Position numbers and translations under genes: made by a program. The notes beneath the pieces were generated by a model that searched no databases, had not been told where the DNA came from, and worked only from the letters and a program-made list of their open reading frames with translations. A stretch of 8,661 nt of DNA, taken from an uncultured Pseudorhodoferax sp. (lineage in GTDB: Bacteria; Pseudomonadota; Gammaproteobacteria; Burkholderiales; Burkholderiaceae). Every line of letters begins with the position of its first letter. Position 1 is the first letter of the stretch. Of the stretch, positions 1 to 5,509 are shown one piece after another. The DNA lies in assembly GCA_913776795.1 (NCBI GenBank), contig CAJYRH010000120.1, forward strand, positions 1-8,661, written 5' to 3'.

Positions 1-476
1 AATCCACCATCGTGGATGCCACGCGCGGCGTGCCCGTGCTGCTGCGTCCTGGCGGCATCGGCCGCGCGCAGATCGAGGCCGTCTGCGGCCAGCCCGTGCG
101 CGGCAAGGACGAGCTGGCAGCCGACCCACGTGCCTCGGGCACGCTGGCCGCGCATTACGCGCCCCAGGCCAGCGTGCGCCTGATGGATGCGCCCGCCTTG
201 CAGGCGGCCCTGCAGGTGCTTGGCACCGAGCTGGACGCGGGCGTGGACTCTACGCCCACCGTGGCCGTCTATGCGCGGACGGAACTGCGCAGTCCCTCGC
301 GCCGCGTGCTCGTGCGGCGCATGCCGGCCGACGCGGCCGAGGCGGCGCGCGAACTCTTCTCCGTGCTGCGCGAGCTCGACGCGGCGGGCGTGCGCCTGAT
401 CTGGGTGGAAACGCCCCCGCCCGATGACACGTGGGCGGGCATACGTGACCGTTTGCAACGCGCGGCCGCTGCATGA
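1..476 (+). CDS. sua5: L-threonylcarbamoyladenylate synthase, Sua5 type (3' part only)
   Basis: The reading frame is open from base 3 to the TGA at 474-476, and its start lies outside the window. The first visible residues, STIVD followed shortly by LLRPGGI, match the end of the YrdC/Sua5 catalytic domain. A linker ending in HYAP (here SGTLAAHYAP) follows, then about 100 residues of the Sua5 C-terminal domain. That extra domain separates Sua5 from the shorter TsaC form. The family makes threonylcarbamoyl-AMP from threonine, bicarbonate and ATP in the cytoplasm. TsaB/TsaD/TsaE then transfer the group to A37 of ANN-decoding tRNAs, giving t6A. TsaB is encoded about 3.8 kb downstream in this window. 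The active-site half cannot be inspected. The stop overlaps a possible 19-codon frame (ATGA at 473-476), and the next recognised gene begins 52 bp later. Confidence 0.9.
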   Translation, partial: STIVDATRGVPVLLRPGGIGRAQIEAVCGQPVRGKDELAADPRASGTLAAHYAPQASVRLMDAPALQAALQVLGTELDAGVDSTPTVAVYARTELRSPSRRVLVRRMPADAAEAARELFSVLRELDAAGVRLIWVETPPPDDTWAGIRDRLQRAAAA

Positions 477-532
477 GCATCACCTGGCCCGCGCCTTACA
501 CTTCCCGCAACTTTTTCTGGAGAGACCGATGA
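473..532 (+). CDS. Possible 19-codon coupling/leader ORF
   Basis: An ATG at 473 overlaps the Sua5 stop codon as ATGA. The frame runs 19 codons to a TGA at 530-532, which overlaps the ATG of the next gene (529) as ATGA. The peptide begins MSITWPAP and is rich in aromatic and basic residues (two Trp, one Tyr, two Phe, three Arg). I know of no family for it. The double 4-nt overlap would let ribosomes pass from Sua5 to the SGNH lipoprotein gene by termination-reinitiation. In GC-rich DNA so short a frame can easily arise by chance. No clear Shine-Dalgarno precedes the ATG, and a strong one for the following gene lies inside the frame. Treat it as a hypothesis. Confidence 0.2.
   Translation: MSITWPAPYTSRNFFWRDR
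497..502 (+). promoter_or_regulatory. Possible -10 box for the SGNH pseudoenzyme gene
   Basis: TACACT matches four of six positions of the TATAAT consensus and would start transcription near 509, giving a leader of about 20 nt that still contains the Shine-Dalgarno at 519. I see no convincing -35 hexamer about 17 bp upstream, so read-through from Sua5 is an equally good explanation for expression. Confidence 0.2.
519..524 (+). promoter_or_regulatory. Shine-Dalgarno fixing the start of the SGNH pseudoenzyme gene
   Basis: GGAGAG lies 4 nt before the ATG at 529. It supports 529 as the start rather than the in-frame ATG at 424, which would lie inside Sua5 and add about 35 residues ahead of the lipoprotein signal peptide. 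Confidence 0.7.
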
Positions 533-1497
533 GTCGAATTTCCTGGCGGCGCGCCATGGCCGCCGTGGTCCTGGGTGCCTCGACCGTGTTGCTGGCGGCC
601 TGCGGGTCGAGCAGCACCGAGTCGCAACTGAACCCGGCGCGCATGATCTCGTTCGGCGATGCATTCTCGGACGTGGGGCAGGCAGGGGGCGCCAAGTACA
701 CGGTCAACGACACGGCGACCAACCACTGGCTGCAGCAGGTGGCCTTGCGCTACGGCAAGACCATCACCGCCTCGTCCAGCGGTGGAACGGGCTATGCGCG
801 CCTTGGCGCCCGCGTGGCCGGCAAGCCGAGCGTGACGGGTGACGCAACGACCCTGACGACCACCGAACAGATCGACGCGTTCCTCGCTGCGGGAGGAACC
901 TTCACCGCGGACGATCTGATCTTCATCGACGGTGGCATGTCCGATGCACTGTTCGAATCCAAGGCGTTCCTGGCTGGCACCCAGACCGCAGACCAGGCGA
1001 TCGCCAACGCACGCCTGGCCGGAAAGGCCCTCGCGGCATTGGCCAGGCGCGTGGTGGCCGCCGGCGCGCAGCACGTCGTGGTGGTCGGCGCGATCCAGCT
1101 CGGCAGCACGCCATGGGGTGTTGCGACCGGACAGTCTGGCACCGTCACCGAGATCAGCCGCAACCTCAACGACGGGTTCCTGATCGACTCCGTGGACCTG
1201 GGGCTTGGCAAGAACGTGTTGTATCTGGACGCGCCCTTTTACTTCCGCTCGGCCGTGGACGACCCGCGGCAGTTCGCCGTCAGCAACACGCGTGATGTGG
1301 TGTGCACCTCCGTCGATGCGGGCGTGGGCATCGGCATCGGGGCGGGCGAAGTCAACTCGGCCCTGTGCACGCCCGGCACCGTTCTTGCCGGCGCCACATA
1401 CGACAGCTACATGTTCGCCGACAAGCTGTACACGACGCCCATCCTGCAGCGCCAGTTCGGCGACTACGCCTACGGAAGGATCACCAACCGCTGGTGA
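529..1497 (+). CDS. SGNH/GDSL-family lipoprotein lacking catalytic residues (putative pseudoenzyme)
   Basis: This 322-residue protein starts with a lipoprotein signal: a basic stretch, a hydrophobic core and a lipobox LAAC with Cys25. Gly at +2 fits outer-membrane sorting by the enteric rule. The rest aligns by eye with the SGNH hydrolase encoded at 1558-2652: shared KYTVN, QI..(F/H)LAA.GG.FT, NVL..D and a Cys pair (259/280 here, 304/322 there). The hydrolase motifs are degraded. Block I reads GDAFSD, so the nucleophilic Ser is Ala45. Block III reads GMSD instead of GAND, so the oxyanion Asn is Ser138. Block V reads DKLY instead of DTVH, keeping Asp298 but replacing the His with Tyr301. It is about 40 residues shorter than the relative and lacks that protein's extra Cys pair (84/109). 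The frame is intact with a good Shine-Dalgarno, so it does not look like a decaying pseudogene. A non-enzymatic envelope role is inferred; the actual function is unknown. Fold assignment is confident. Confidence 0.85.
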   Translation: MSRISWRRAMAAVVLGASTVLLAACGSSSTESQLNPARMISFGDAFSDVGQAGGAKYTVNDTATNHWLQQVALRYGKTITASSSGGTGYARLGARVAGKPSVTGDATTLTTTEQIDAFLAAGGTFTADDLIFIDGGMSDALFESKAFLAGTQTADQAIANARLAGKALAALARRVVAAGAQHVVVVGAIQLGSTPWGVATGQSGTVTEISRNLNDGFLIDSVDLGLGKNVLYLDAPFYFRSAVDDPRQFAVSNTRDVVCTSVDAGVGIGIGAGEVNSALCTPGTVLAGATYDSYMFADKLYTTPILQRQFGDYAYGRITNRW

Positions 1498-1513
1498 CCC
1501 ACGGCCTGCAACG

Positions 1514-1539
1514 ACAAAGAGCCCCGCGGGGCTCTTTGT
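1514..1539 (+). terminator. Rho-independent terminator between the convergent SGNH genes
   Basis: This is a perfect 26-nt palindrome (two 13-nt arms, ACAAAGAGCCCCG and its complement) that forms a GC-rich hairpin 16 nt after the plus-strand stop. On the plus strand it is followed by GTGTTTTG, a short T-rich tail. On the minus strand it lies 18 nt after the stop of the 1558-2652 gene. The tail there is poorer (the arm itself supplies CTTTGT), so it may work in both directions but more weakly on that side. Confidence 0.85.
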
Positions 1540-1557
1540 GTTTTGGGGGAGGGAAAC

Positions 1558-2652
1558 TCAGAGCCAGTTTCTGGCCTTGAGCGCCTGCACCGTCATGTCG
1601 CGCAACAGGCTGTGGCCGTAGGGCGTCGGGTGCACGGTGTCGGCGAACAGGTAGCGTGAGGAACCCGTGCGCGTGGTCGCCGTGGTGCAGGTCAGCGATG
1701 GCGCCAGGAAACCTTCCGGCGCGTTCGGGAAGGTGTTGGTGCACGCCGGCGTGGCCACATCGGTCAGGCCGAAACGCGCTGGGTCGGTGACATGGGCCGT
1801 GTTCTCCGTGTACAAGTCCACCTGCAGCACGTTGGCTTCGGTGCCTGCCAGGCCGGCGGCCAGTTGTGCGTTGAAAGCCAGGGTCAGCTGGTCGACGAGC
1901 TGCTTCGAACCAGGCGCCTGTGCCTCGGCGCCGAGGGAAGCCGGTGTGTTGCTGATGTTGGGCAGGTTCAGCACCACGACGCGCTTGGCGCCCCTGGCCA
2001 GCAGTTCGGCCTTGATGAGCCCTGCCAACTGGGCGCCCGCAGTCGCGACATTGGGGCCGGCCGCCGTGGGCAGCTGCGTTCCGTCGGCCACGCGGTCGAT
2101 GTTGAAGAACACGTCGTTGGCGCCGGCCAGCACCGTGATCAACTCCTTGCCGGTGAAGCTCCCGCCGTGCGCTGCCAGGTGGTTGGCGATCTGGGTCGCC
2201 ACCGGCACCGTGAGCTGGCCCAGCTGGCCGGTGAACCGGACCTCGGGGACCGTCGAGTTCAGCAGCGCCTTGTTCCAAGGGCCGACGGGATCGACCACAC
2301 GCGAGCCCCCCTGGCCGTAGGCCGTGCACTCGGCATGGGGCGTGACGGGCGCGGCCAGGGCTGCGAAGGCGCCGATGGATTCCAGGCCAGTCAAAGCTGC
2401 ACAGGGCGCGGGCAGGCCGAGTCGGGCAGCGAGTTGCTCCACCCACACACCGTCGGCTGCGCCGTTGACGGTGTACTTGCCCCCCTTGCCGTCGCTGGCG
2501 GCCAGGATGCCGGGTGTGCGGTAACTCCCCACATCCGACAGGCTGTCCCCGAACGAGACCAGGCTCTCATAAGGCCGGTCGTCGTCACCGCCGCCACAGG
2601 CGGCCAGTGCGAGGGCGGCCACCATGGCCAGGCAGGTTTTCTTCAGTTGCAT
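1558..2652 (-). CDS. SGNH/GDSL hydrolase family lipoprotein (predicted esterase/lipase)
   Basis: This 364-residue protein has a lipobox LAAC with Cys19 (Gly at +2), so it is probably an outer-membrane lipoprotein. All SGNH blocks are visible: block I FGDSLSDVG with nucleophile Ser37, a block II glycine region around YGQGGSR (113-118), block III GAND with Asn179, and block V DTVHPT with Asp338 and His341. It resembles the phospholipase/lecithinase/hemolysin-type GDSL group. These hydrolyse carboxylic esters such as lipids or polyester fragments; the substrate cannot be read from sequence. Two Cys pairs (84/109 and 304/322) could form disulfides in the periplasm. The ATG at 2650-2652 is supported by AAGGA 5 nt upstream. 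It converges on its degenerate paralog at 529-1497 across a shared terminator. dacB lies 173 bp upstream on the same strand. Confidence 0.92.
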   Translation of the reverse strand: MQLKKTCLAMVAALALAACGGGDDDRPYESLVSFGDSLSDVGSYRTPGILAASDGKGGKYTVNGAADGVWVEQLAARLGLPAPCAALTGLESIGAFAALAAPVTPHAECTAYGQGGSRVVDPVGPWNKALLNSTVPEVRFTGQLGQLTVPVATQIANHLAAHGGSFTGKELITVLAGANDVFFNIDRVADGTQLPTAAGPNVATAGAQLAGLIKAELLARGAKRVVVLNLPNISNTPASLGAEAQAPGSKQLVDQLTLAFNAQLAAGLAGTEANVLQVDLYTENTAHVTDPARFGLTDVATPACTNTFPNAPEGFLAPSLTCTTATTRTGSSRYLFADTVHPTPYGHSLLRDMTVQALKARNWL

Positions 2653-2657
2653 GCGAT

Positions 2658-2662
2658 TCCTT
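2658..2662 (-). promoter_or_regulatory. Shine-Dalgarno of the SGNH hydrolase gene
   Basis: AAGGA on the minus strand lies 5 nt before the ATG at 2652. It confirms that start and the complete lipoprotein signal peptide. Confidence 0.7.
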
Positions 2663-2668
2663 CATCGG

Positions 2669-2697
2669 ATTGAACTTGGGCGGGCCTGGTCTTGCAA
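2669..2697 (-). promoter_or_regulatory. Candidate promoter of the SGNH hydrolase gene
   Basis: On the minus strand TTGCAA (2692-2697) and TTCAAT (2669-2674) are separated by 17 bp, each matching four of six sigma-70 consensus positions. The implied start near 2662 would leave only about 10 nt of leader, with the Shine-Dalgarno at its extreme 5' end. A promoter further upstream in the 173-bp spacer, for example around the AT-rich 2712-2720, is therefore possible too. Confidence 0.25.
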
Positions 2698-2740
2698 ACG
2701 AATCCGTTCACAAAATTTACAGACAGACACGCACGTGCGG

Positions 2741-2761
2741 GCGATTCTTGAACGAAATCGC
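2741..2761. promoter_or_regulatory. Inverted repeat upstream of the SGNH hydrolase gene
   Basis: GCGATT and AATCGC arms flank a 9-nt centre, with a separate GCACGTGC palindrome at 2731-2738. They sit about 80-110 bp upstream of the SGNH hydrolase start, in the spacer after dacB. They could be an operator or just chance symmetry. No T-run follows, so a dacB terminator is unlikely. Confidence 0.2.
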
Positions 2762-2825
2762 GCTCAGGTCACCCAAAGAAGGTGTGCAAATTCCCATGTC
2801 ATCGGGCGTTTGCATGCAGCACGCC

Positions 2826-4268
2826 TCAGCGTTGGTCGTCCGCCGCCCATTCAAGAATGGCATCCAGGGCCGGCCGTGCCGCCGGCGCATTGGTGTGGTT
2901 GACGATCGCAACGACCACATAGCGCTGGCCGCTGCGGCCGCGCACGTAGCCTGCGACCGAGGCCACGTCGCGCAGTGAACCGGTCTTGAGCCAGGCGTTG
3001 CCCACCACGTCGGTCAGTCCGCGCTCGCGCATGCGCTCGGTCGTGCCGTCGACGCCGGCCAGCGACAAGGAGTGCAGATAGGTCGTGGCGTCAGCGTGGC
3101 GGCTGGCGCGCACCAGCATGCGCGCCAGCGCGACGGCGCTGATGCGTTCCTCGCGGCTCAGGCCGGCGCCGTTCTCCAGCACCGGGGCCGGCGTGGCGTT
3201 GCCGACGAAGCGGCGCCACCAGGCCGCGATGGCGTCGCGGCCGGCCTCCATGCGGCCTGGCAGTTGCCGTTGCGCCGCGAGGGTCAGCACCAGCTGCTGG
3301 GCCATCACGTTGTTGCTGCGCTTGTTGACATCGGCGATCACCTCGGCCAGCGGCAGCGAGGGTGCCTCGAGCAGCAGCCGTGCCTGGACGGGCCGGCGCC
3401 CCTGCCGCGCACCGCCGTCAAGCTGGCCACCCGCCGCGCGGAACAAGGCCAGCAGCGCGCGCTGCGCGTAGCTGCCCGGCTCCACATAGGCCACAGGCCA
3501 CTCGCGCTCGCCGCAGCGGGCGGGGTAGCTGCCGAGAAGGCGCACGGCATTCGGGTCGGAAAAGTCGGCCTGGAGTGCACCGCGCCAGTCGCCGCAGGCC
3601 TGGTTGCGGACCAGCGGCACGCTGTCCGGCAGCAGCACGCCGGACAGCGGCGGCTCGCCCGTGACGAGCGCAGTGCCGTCGGCCTGGGGTGTGAAGCGCA
3701 GGATCAGCGCCTTGAAGTTGACCAGCAGACCGTCGGGCGCGACGTTGTAGGGGCGCAGCGGCTCGTTGTCGAACGCAGCAGGGTCGTGTGCGGGCACGTC
3801 GAAGATGCTGTTGTCCAGCACCATGTCGCCGCGCACCTGGCGTACGCCGGCCGCCTGCAGCGCGCGGAAGGCGCTGTCCACCCGTTCGAGCACGAGCTTG
3901 GGGTCGCCGCCGCCTTCGATGTAGAGATTGCCGTGCAGCACGCCGTCGGCGACCGGGCCGTCGGCATAGAAGCGCGTCTTCCAGGTGAAGCCGGGGCCGA
4001 GCTGGTCGAGCGCGGCCAGCGTGGTCACCATCTTCATGACCGAGGCCGGGTTCATGGCCGCGTCCACCCGGTGCGCCAGCCGCGGCGCGCCTTCGTCCAG
4101 CGGCTGCACGAGGAAGGCAGTGGCGTCGCGCGGCACCTTGGCCTGGGCCAGAGCGGTCGCGACGGCCGGCGGCAGCGGGCGCTCGGCACTGGGCGGCGCG
4201 GCGCCGCTCGAAAGGCTCAACAGGCAGCCCGCCAGCAGCGGGACCAGCCGGGACAGGGGCGACCACAT
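2826..4268 (-). CDS. dacB: D-alanyl-D-alanine carboxypeptidase/endopeptidase, PBP4 type (peptidase S13)
   Basis: The 480-residue length is close to E. coli PBP4 (477). An N-terminal signal peptide (hydrophobic 8-23, probable cleavage near the SSGAA segment) sends it to the periplasm. The three penicillin-binding motifs are present: SxxK as SVMK (Ser76, Lys79), SxN as SNN (318-320) and KTG (428-430). The large gap between the first two holds the extra domains typical of class C PBP4. The family removes terminal D-Ala from, and hydrolyses D-Ala-mDAP cross-links in, peptidoglycan. The gene is divergent from tsaB across 41 bp. No Shine-Dalgarno precedes the ATG, but a TAGACT box lies 8 nt before it, so a leaderless or nearly leaderless mRNA is likely. 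I see no good terminator after the stop. Confidence 0.95.
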   Translation of the reverse strand: MWSPLSRLVPLLAGCLLSLSSGAAPPSAERPLPPAVATALAQAKVPRDATAFLVQPLDEGAPRLAHRVDAAMNPASVMKMVTTLAALDQLGPGFTWKTRFYADGPVADGVLHGNLYIEGGGDPKLVLERVDSAFRALQAAGVRQVRGDMVLDNSIFDVPAHDPAAFDNEPLRPYNVAPDGLLVNFKALILRFTPQADGTALVTGEPPLSGVLLPDSVPLVRNQACGDWRGALQADFSDPNAVRLLGSYPARCGEREWPVAYVEPGSYAQRALLALFRAAGGQLDGGARQGRRPVQARLLLEAPSLPLAEVIADVNKRSNNVMAQQLVLTLAAQRQLPGRMEAGRDAIAAWWRRFVGNATPAPVLENGAGLSREERISAVALARMLVRASRHADATTYLHSLSLAGVDGTTERMRERGLTDVVGNAWLKTGSLRDVASVAGYVRGRSGQRYVVVAIVNHTNAPAARPALDAILEWAADDQR

Positions 4269-4276
4269 GGCGGGCG

Positions 4277-4282
4277 AGTCTA
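4277..4282 (-). promoter_or_regulatory. Candidate -10 box of dacB (near-leaderless)
   Basis: TAGACT on the minus strand (four of six matches to TATAAT) ends 8 nt before the dacB ATG at 4268. Transcription would begin at or just before the start codon. No clear -35 hexamer is visible; its expected place overlaps the tsaB -10 box. Confidence 0.35.
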
Positions 4283-4296
4283 CCGGCGGCGCATCG

Positions 4297-4302
4297 GATA
4301 AT
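4297..4302 (+). promoter_or_regulatory. Candidate -10 box of the tsaB operon (leaderless)
   Basis: GATAAT (five of six matches to TATAAT) is followed by 7 nt and then the tsaB ATG at 4310. The usual -10 to +1 spacing puts the transcript start on or next to the A of the ATG. The place for a -35 element (about 4274-4279) overlaps the dacB -10 box and has no good TTGACA match. Confidence 0.45.
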
Positions 4303-4309
4303 CCTGACC

Positions 4310-5029
4310 ATGCACCCCGTTTCCCCCAGTCTGCGCCTGCTGGCGTTCGACACCAGCACCGAAAGCCTGTCGGTGGCGGTTTGCGATGGTGCGCGCGTCT
4401 TCGCGTGCAGCGGCCCCGGCGGTGCGCAGGCGTCCACCACCCTGCTGCCCATGGTGCTGGACCTGCTGCGCGAGGCGGGCCTGGCGCTGGCGCAACTCGA
4501 CGCCATCGCCTTTGGCTGCGGGCCGGGCTCGTTCACGGGCCTGCGCACGGCGTGTTCGGTGGCCCAGGGGCTGGCGTACGGCACGCGGGCCCACAAACCG
4601 GAGGGTGTGCCGCTGCTGCCAGTCGACACCTTGCTGGCCGTGGCCGAAGAAGCGCGGCACGCGGCCGGGGCCACCAAGGTCGTGGCCGCGCTGGATGCGC
4701 GCATGAACGAGGTCTACGCAGGCCGTTACCGCGTCGAGCAGGGCCTGTGGCTGCAGGACGGCGACTTCGACCTGCTGGCGCCCGAAGCGCTGACCGTGCC
4801 CGGCGGCTGGACGCTCGCTGGTAATGCGGCTGCGGCATACGGCGAGCGGCTGGCTGGTGCACCGGGCGTGGCCGTGCTGCCGCTGGCCACCGCCATGCTG
4901 CGTCTGGCCCCGCAGCTGCTGGCTGCGGGCCTTGCCGTGGCCGCCGAGCAGGCGCTGCCCCGCTATGTGCGCAACAAGGTGGCCAAGACCACGGCCGAGC
5001 GGATGGCGGAAAAGGCCGCCGCAGCATGA
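4310..5029 (+). CDS. tsaB: tRNA threonylcarbamoyladenosine biosynthesis protein TsaB
   Basis: The 239-residue protein is close to the usual TsaB length. It shows the ASKHA-type N-terminus LLAFDTSTE (10-18), the hallmark GPGSFTGLR (71-79), DARMNEVYAG in the middle and a C-terminal PRYVRNKVAKTTAER segment. TsaB (formerly YeaZ) is a non-catalytic partner of TsaD. With TsaE they transfer threonylcarbamoyl from the AMP intermediate made by TsaC/Sua5 to tRNA A37. It heads a three-gene run: its stop overlaps the rimI start as ATGA (5026-5029), and the UDG gene follows. No Shine-Dalgarno precedes the start; a GATAAT box 7 nt upstream suggests a leaderless transcript. Confidence 0.95.
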   Translation: MHPVSPSLRLLAFDTSTESLSVAVCDGARVFACSGPGGAQASTTLLPMVLDLLREAGLALAQLDAIAFGCGPGSFTGLRTACSVAQGLAYGTRAHKPEGVPLLPVDTLLAVAEEARHAAGATKVVAALDARMNEVYAGRYRVEQGLWLQDGDFDLLAPEALTVPGGWTLAGNAAAAYGERLAGAPGVAVLPLATAMLRLAPQLLAAGLAVAAEQALPRYVRNKVAKTTAERMAEKAAAA

Positions 5030-5496
5030 GCGCGCTGCCGGAACTGACGGGCGAGGCCCGTTTCGAGCCCATGACCGAGGTCTGGCTGACGCCCGTCGTC
5101 GCCATCGAGCAGCAGGCCTACACCCATCCCTGGACGCACCGCAACTTCCAGGATGCGCTGGCCTCGGGCTACCAGGCGCAGGTGCTGCTGGGTGATGCCG
5201 AGGTGCTGGGATACTTCATCGCGATGAAGGGCGTGGACGAGGTGCACCTGCTCAACATCACCGTGGCACCTGCGCACCAGCGCCGCGGCTGGGCGCGCGT
5301 GATGCTCGACGCGCTGGCGCTCTGGTCGCGTGGCCAGCGCGCCCAATGGCTGTGGCTGGAGGTGCGTGTGAGCAACCTGCGTGCGTTCCAGATCTATGCG
5401 GCCTACGGCTTTCGGCGCGTGGGCGTGCGCAAGGGCTACTACCCCGAGTCGGCTTTCAAGCGCGAGGACGCCATCGTCATGAGCCTGCAACTGTGA
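5026..5496 (+). CDS. rimI: Ribosomal protein S18 alanine N-acetyltransferase RimI (GNAT)
   Basis: This 156-residue GNAT protein has the RimI signature PWT (35-37) early on. The acetyl-CoA loop is QRRGWA (85-90); the usual G/I-G end of this motif reads W-A here, a tolerated variation. LEVR and IYAAYGF follow, placing Glu112 and Tyr124 at the same 12-residue spacing as the catalytic Glu103/Tyr115 of E. coli RimI. The conserved YYP is near the end. RimI acetylates the N-terminal Ala of S18 with acetyl-CoA. The start overlaps the tsaB stop by 4 nt, so translational coupling is likely; tsaB-rimI is a common bacterial pair. The UDG gene starts 13 bp after the stop. Confidence 0.93.
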   Translation: MSALPELTGEARFEPMTEVWLTPVVAIEQQAYTHPWTHRNFQDALASGYQAQVLLGDAEVLGYFIAMKGVDEVHLLNITVAPAHQRRGWARVMLDALALWSRGQRAQWLWLEVRVSNLRAFQIYAAYGFRRVGVRKGYYPESAFKREDAIVMSLQL

Positions 5497-5509
5497 GCGC
5501 ACCCCTCTG

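Noticed and set aside
424..528. An upstream in-frame ATG at 424 as the start of the SGNH pseudoenzyme
   Set aside because: It would lie inside Sua5 and bury the lipoprotein signal about 35 residues in. The ATG at 529 has a Shine-Dalgarno and a normal signal peptide.
529..1497. Calling the degenerate SGNH gene a pseudogene
   Set aside because: There is no frameshift or internal stop. The signal peptide, lipobox, Shine-Dalgarno, Cys pair and downstream terminator are intact, so a pseudoenzyme fits better than a decayed gene.
2786..2813. A hairpin (GCAAA...TTTGC with an inner CCC/GGG) after dacB as a terminator
   Set aside because: The stem is interrupted by mismatches and no T-run follows on the minus strand.
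3072..4301. A 409-codon plus-strand frame opposite dacB
   Set aside because: It is antisense to a complete PBP4 with all three active-site motifs, and its product (His/Gln/Arg/Gly-rich) resembles no protein family.
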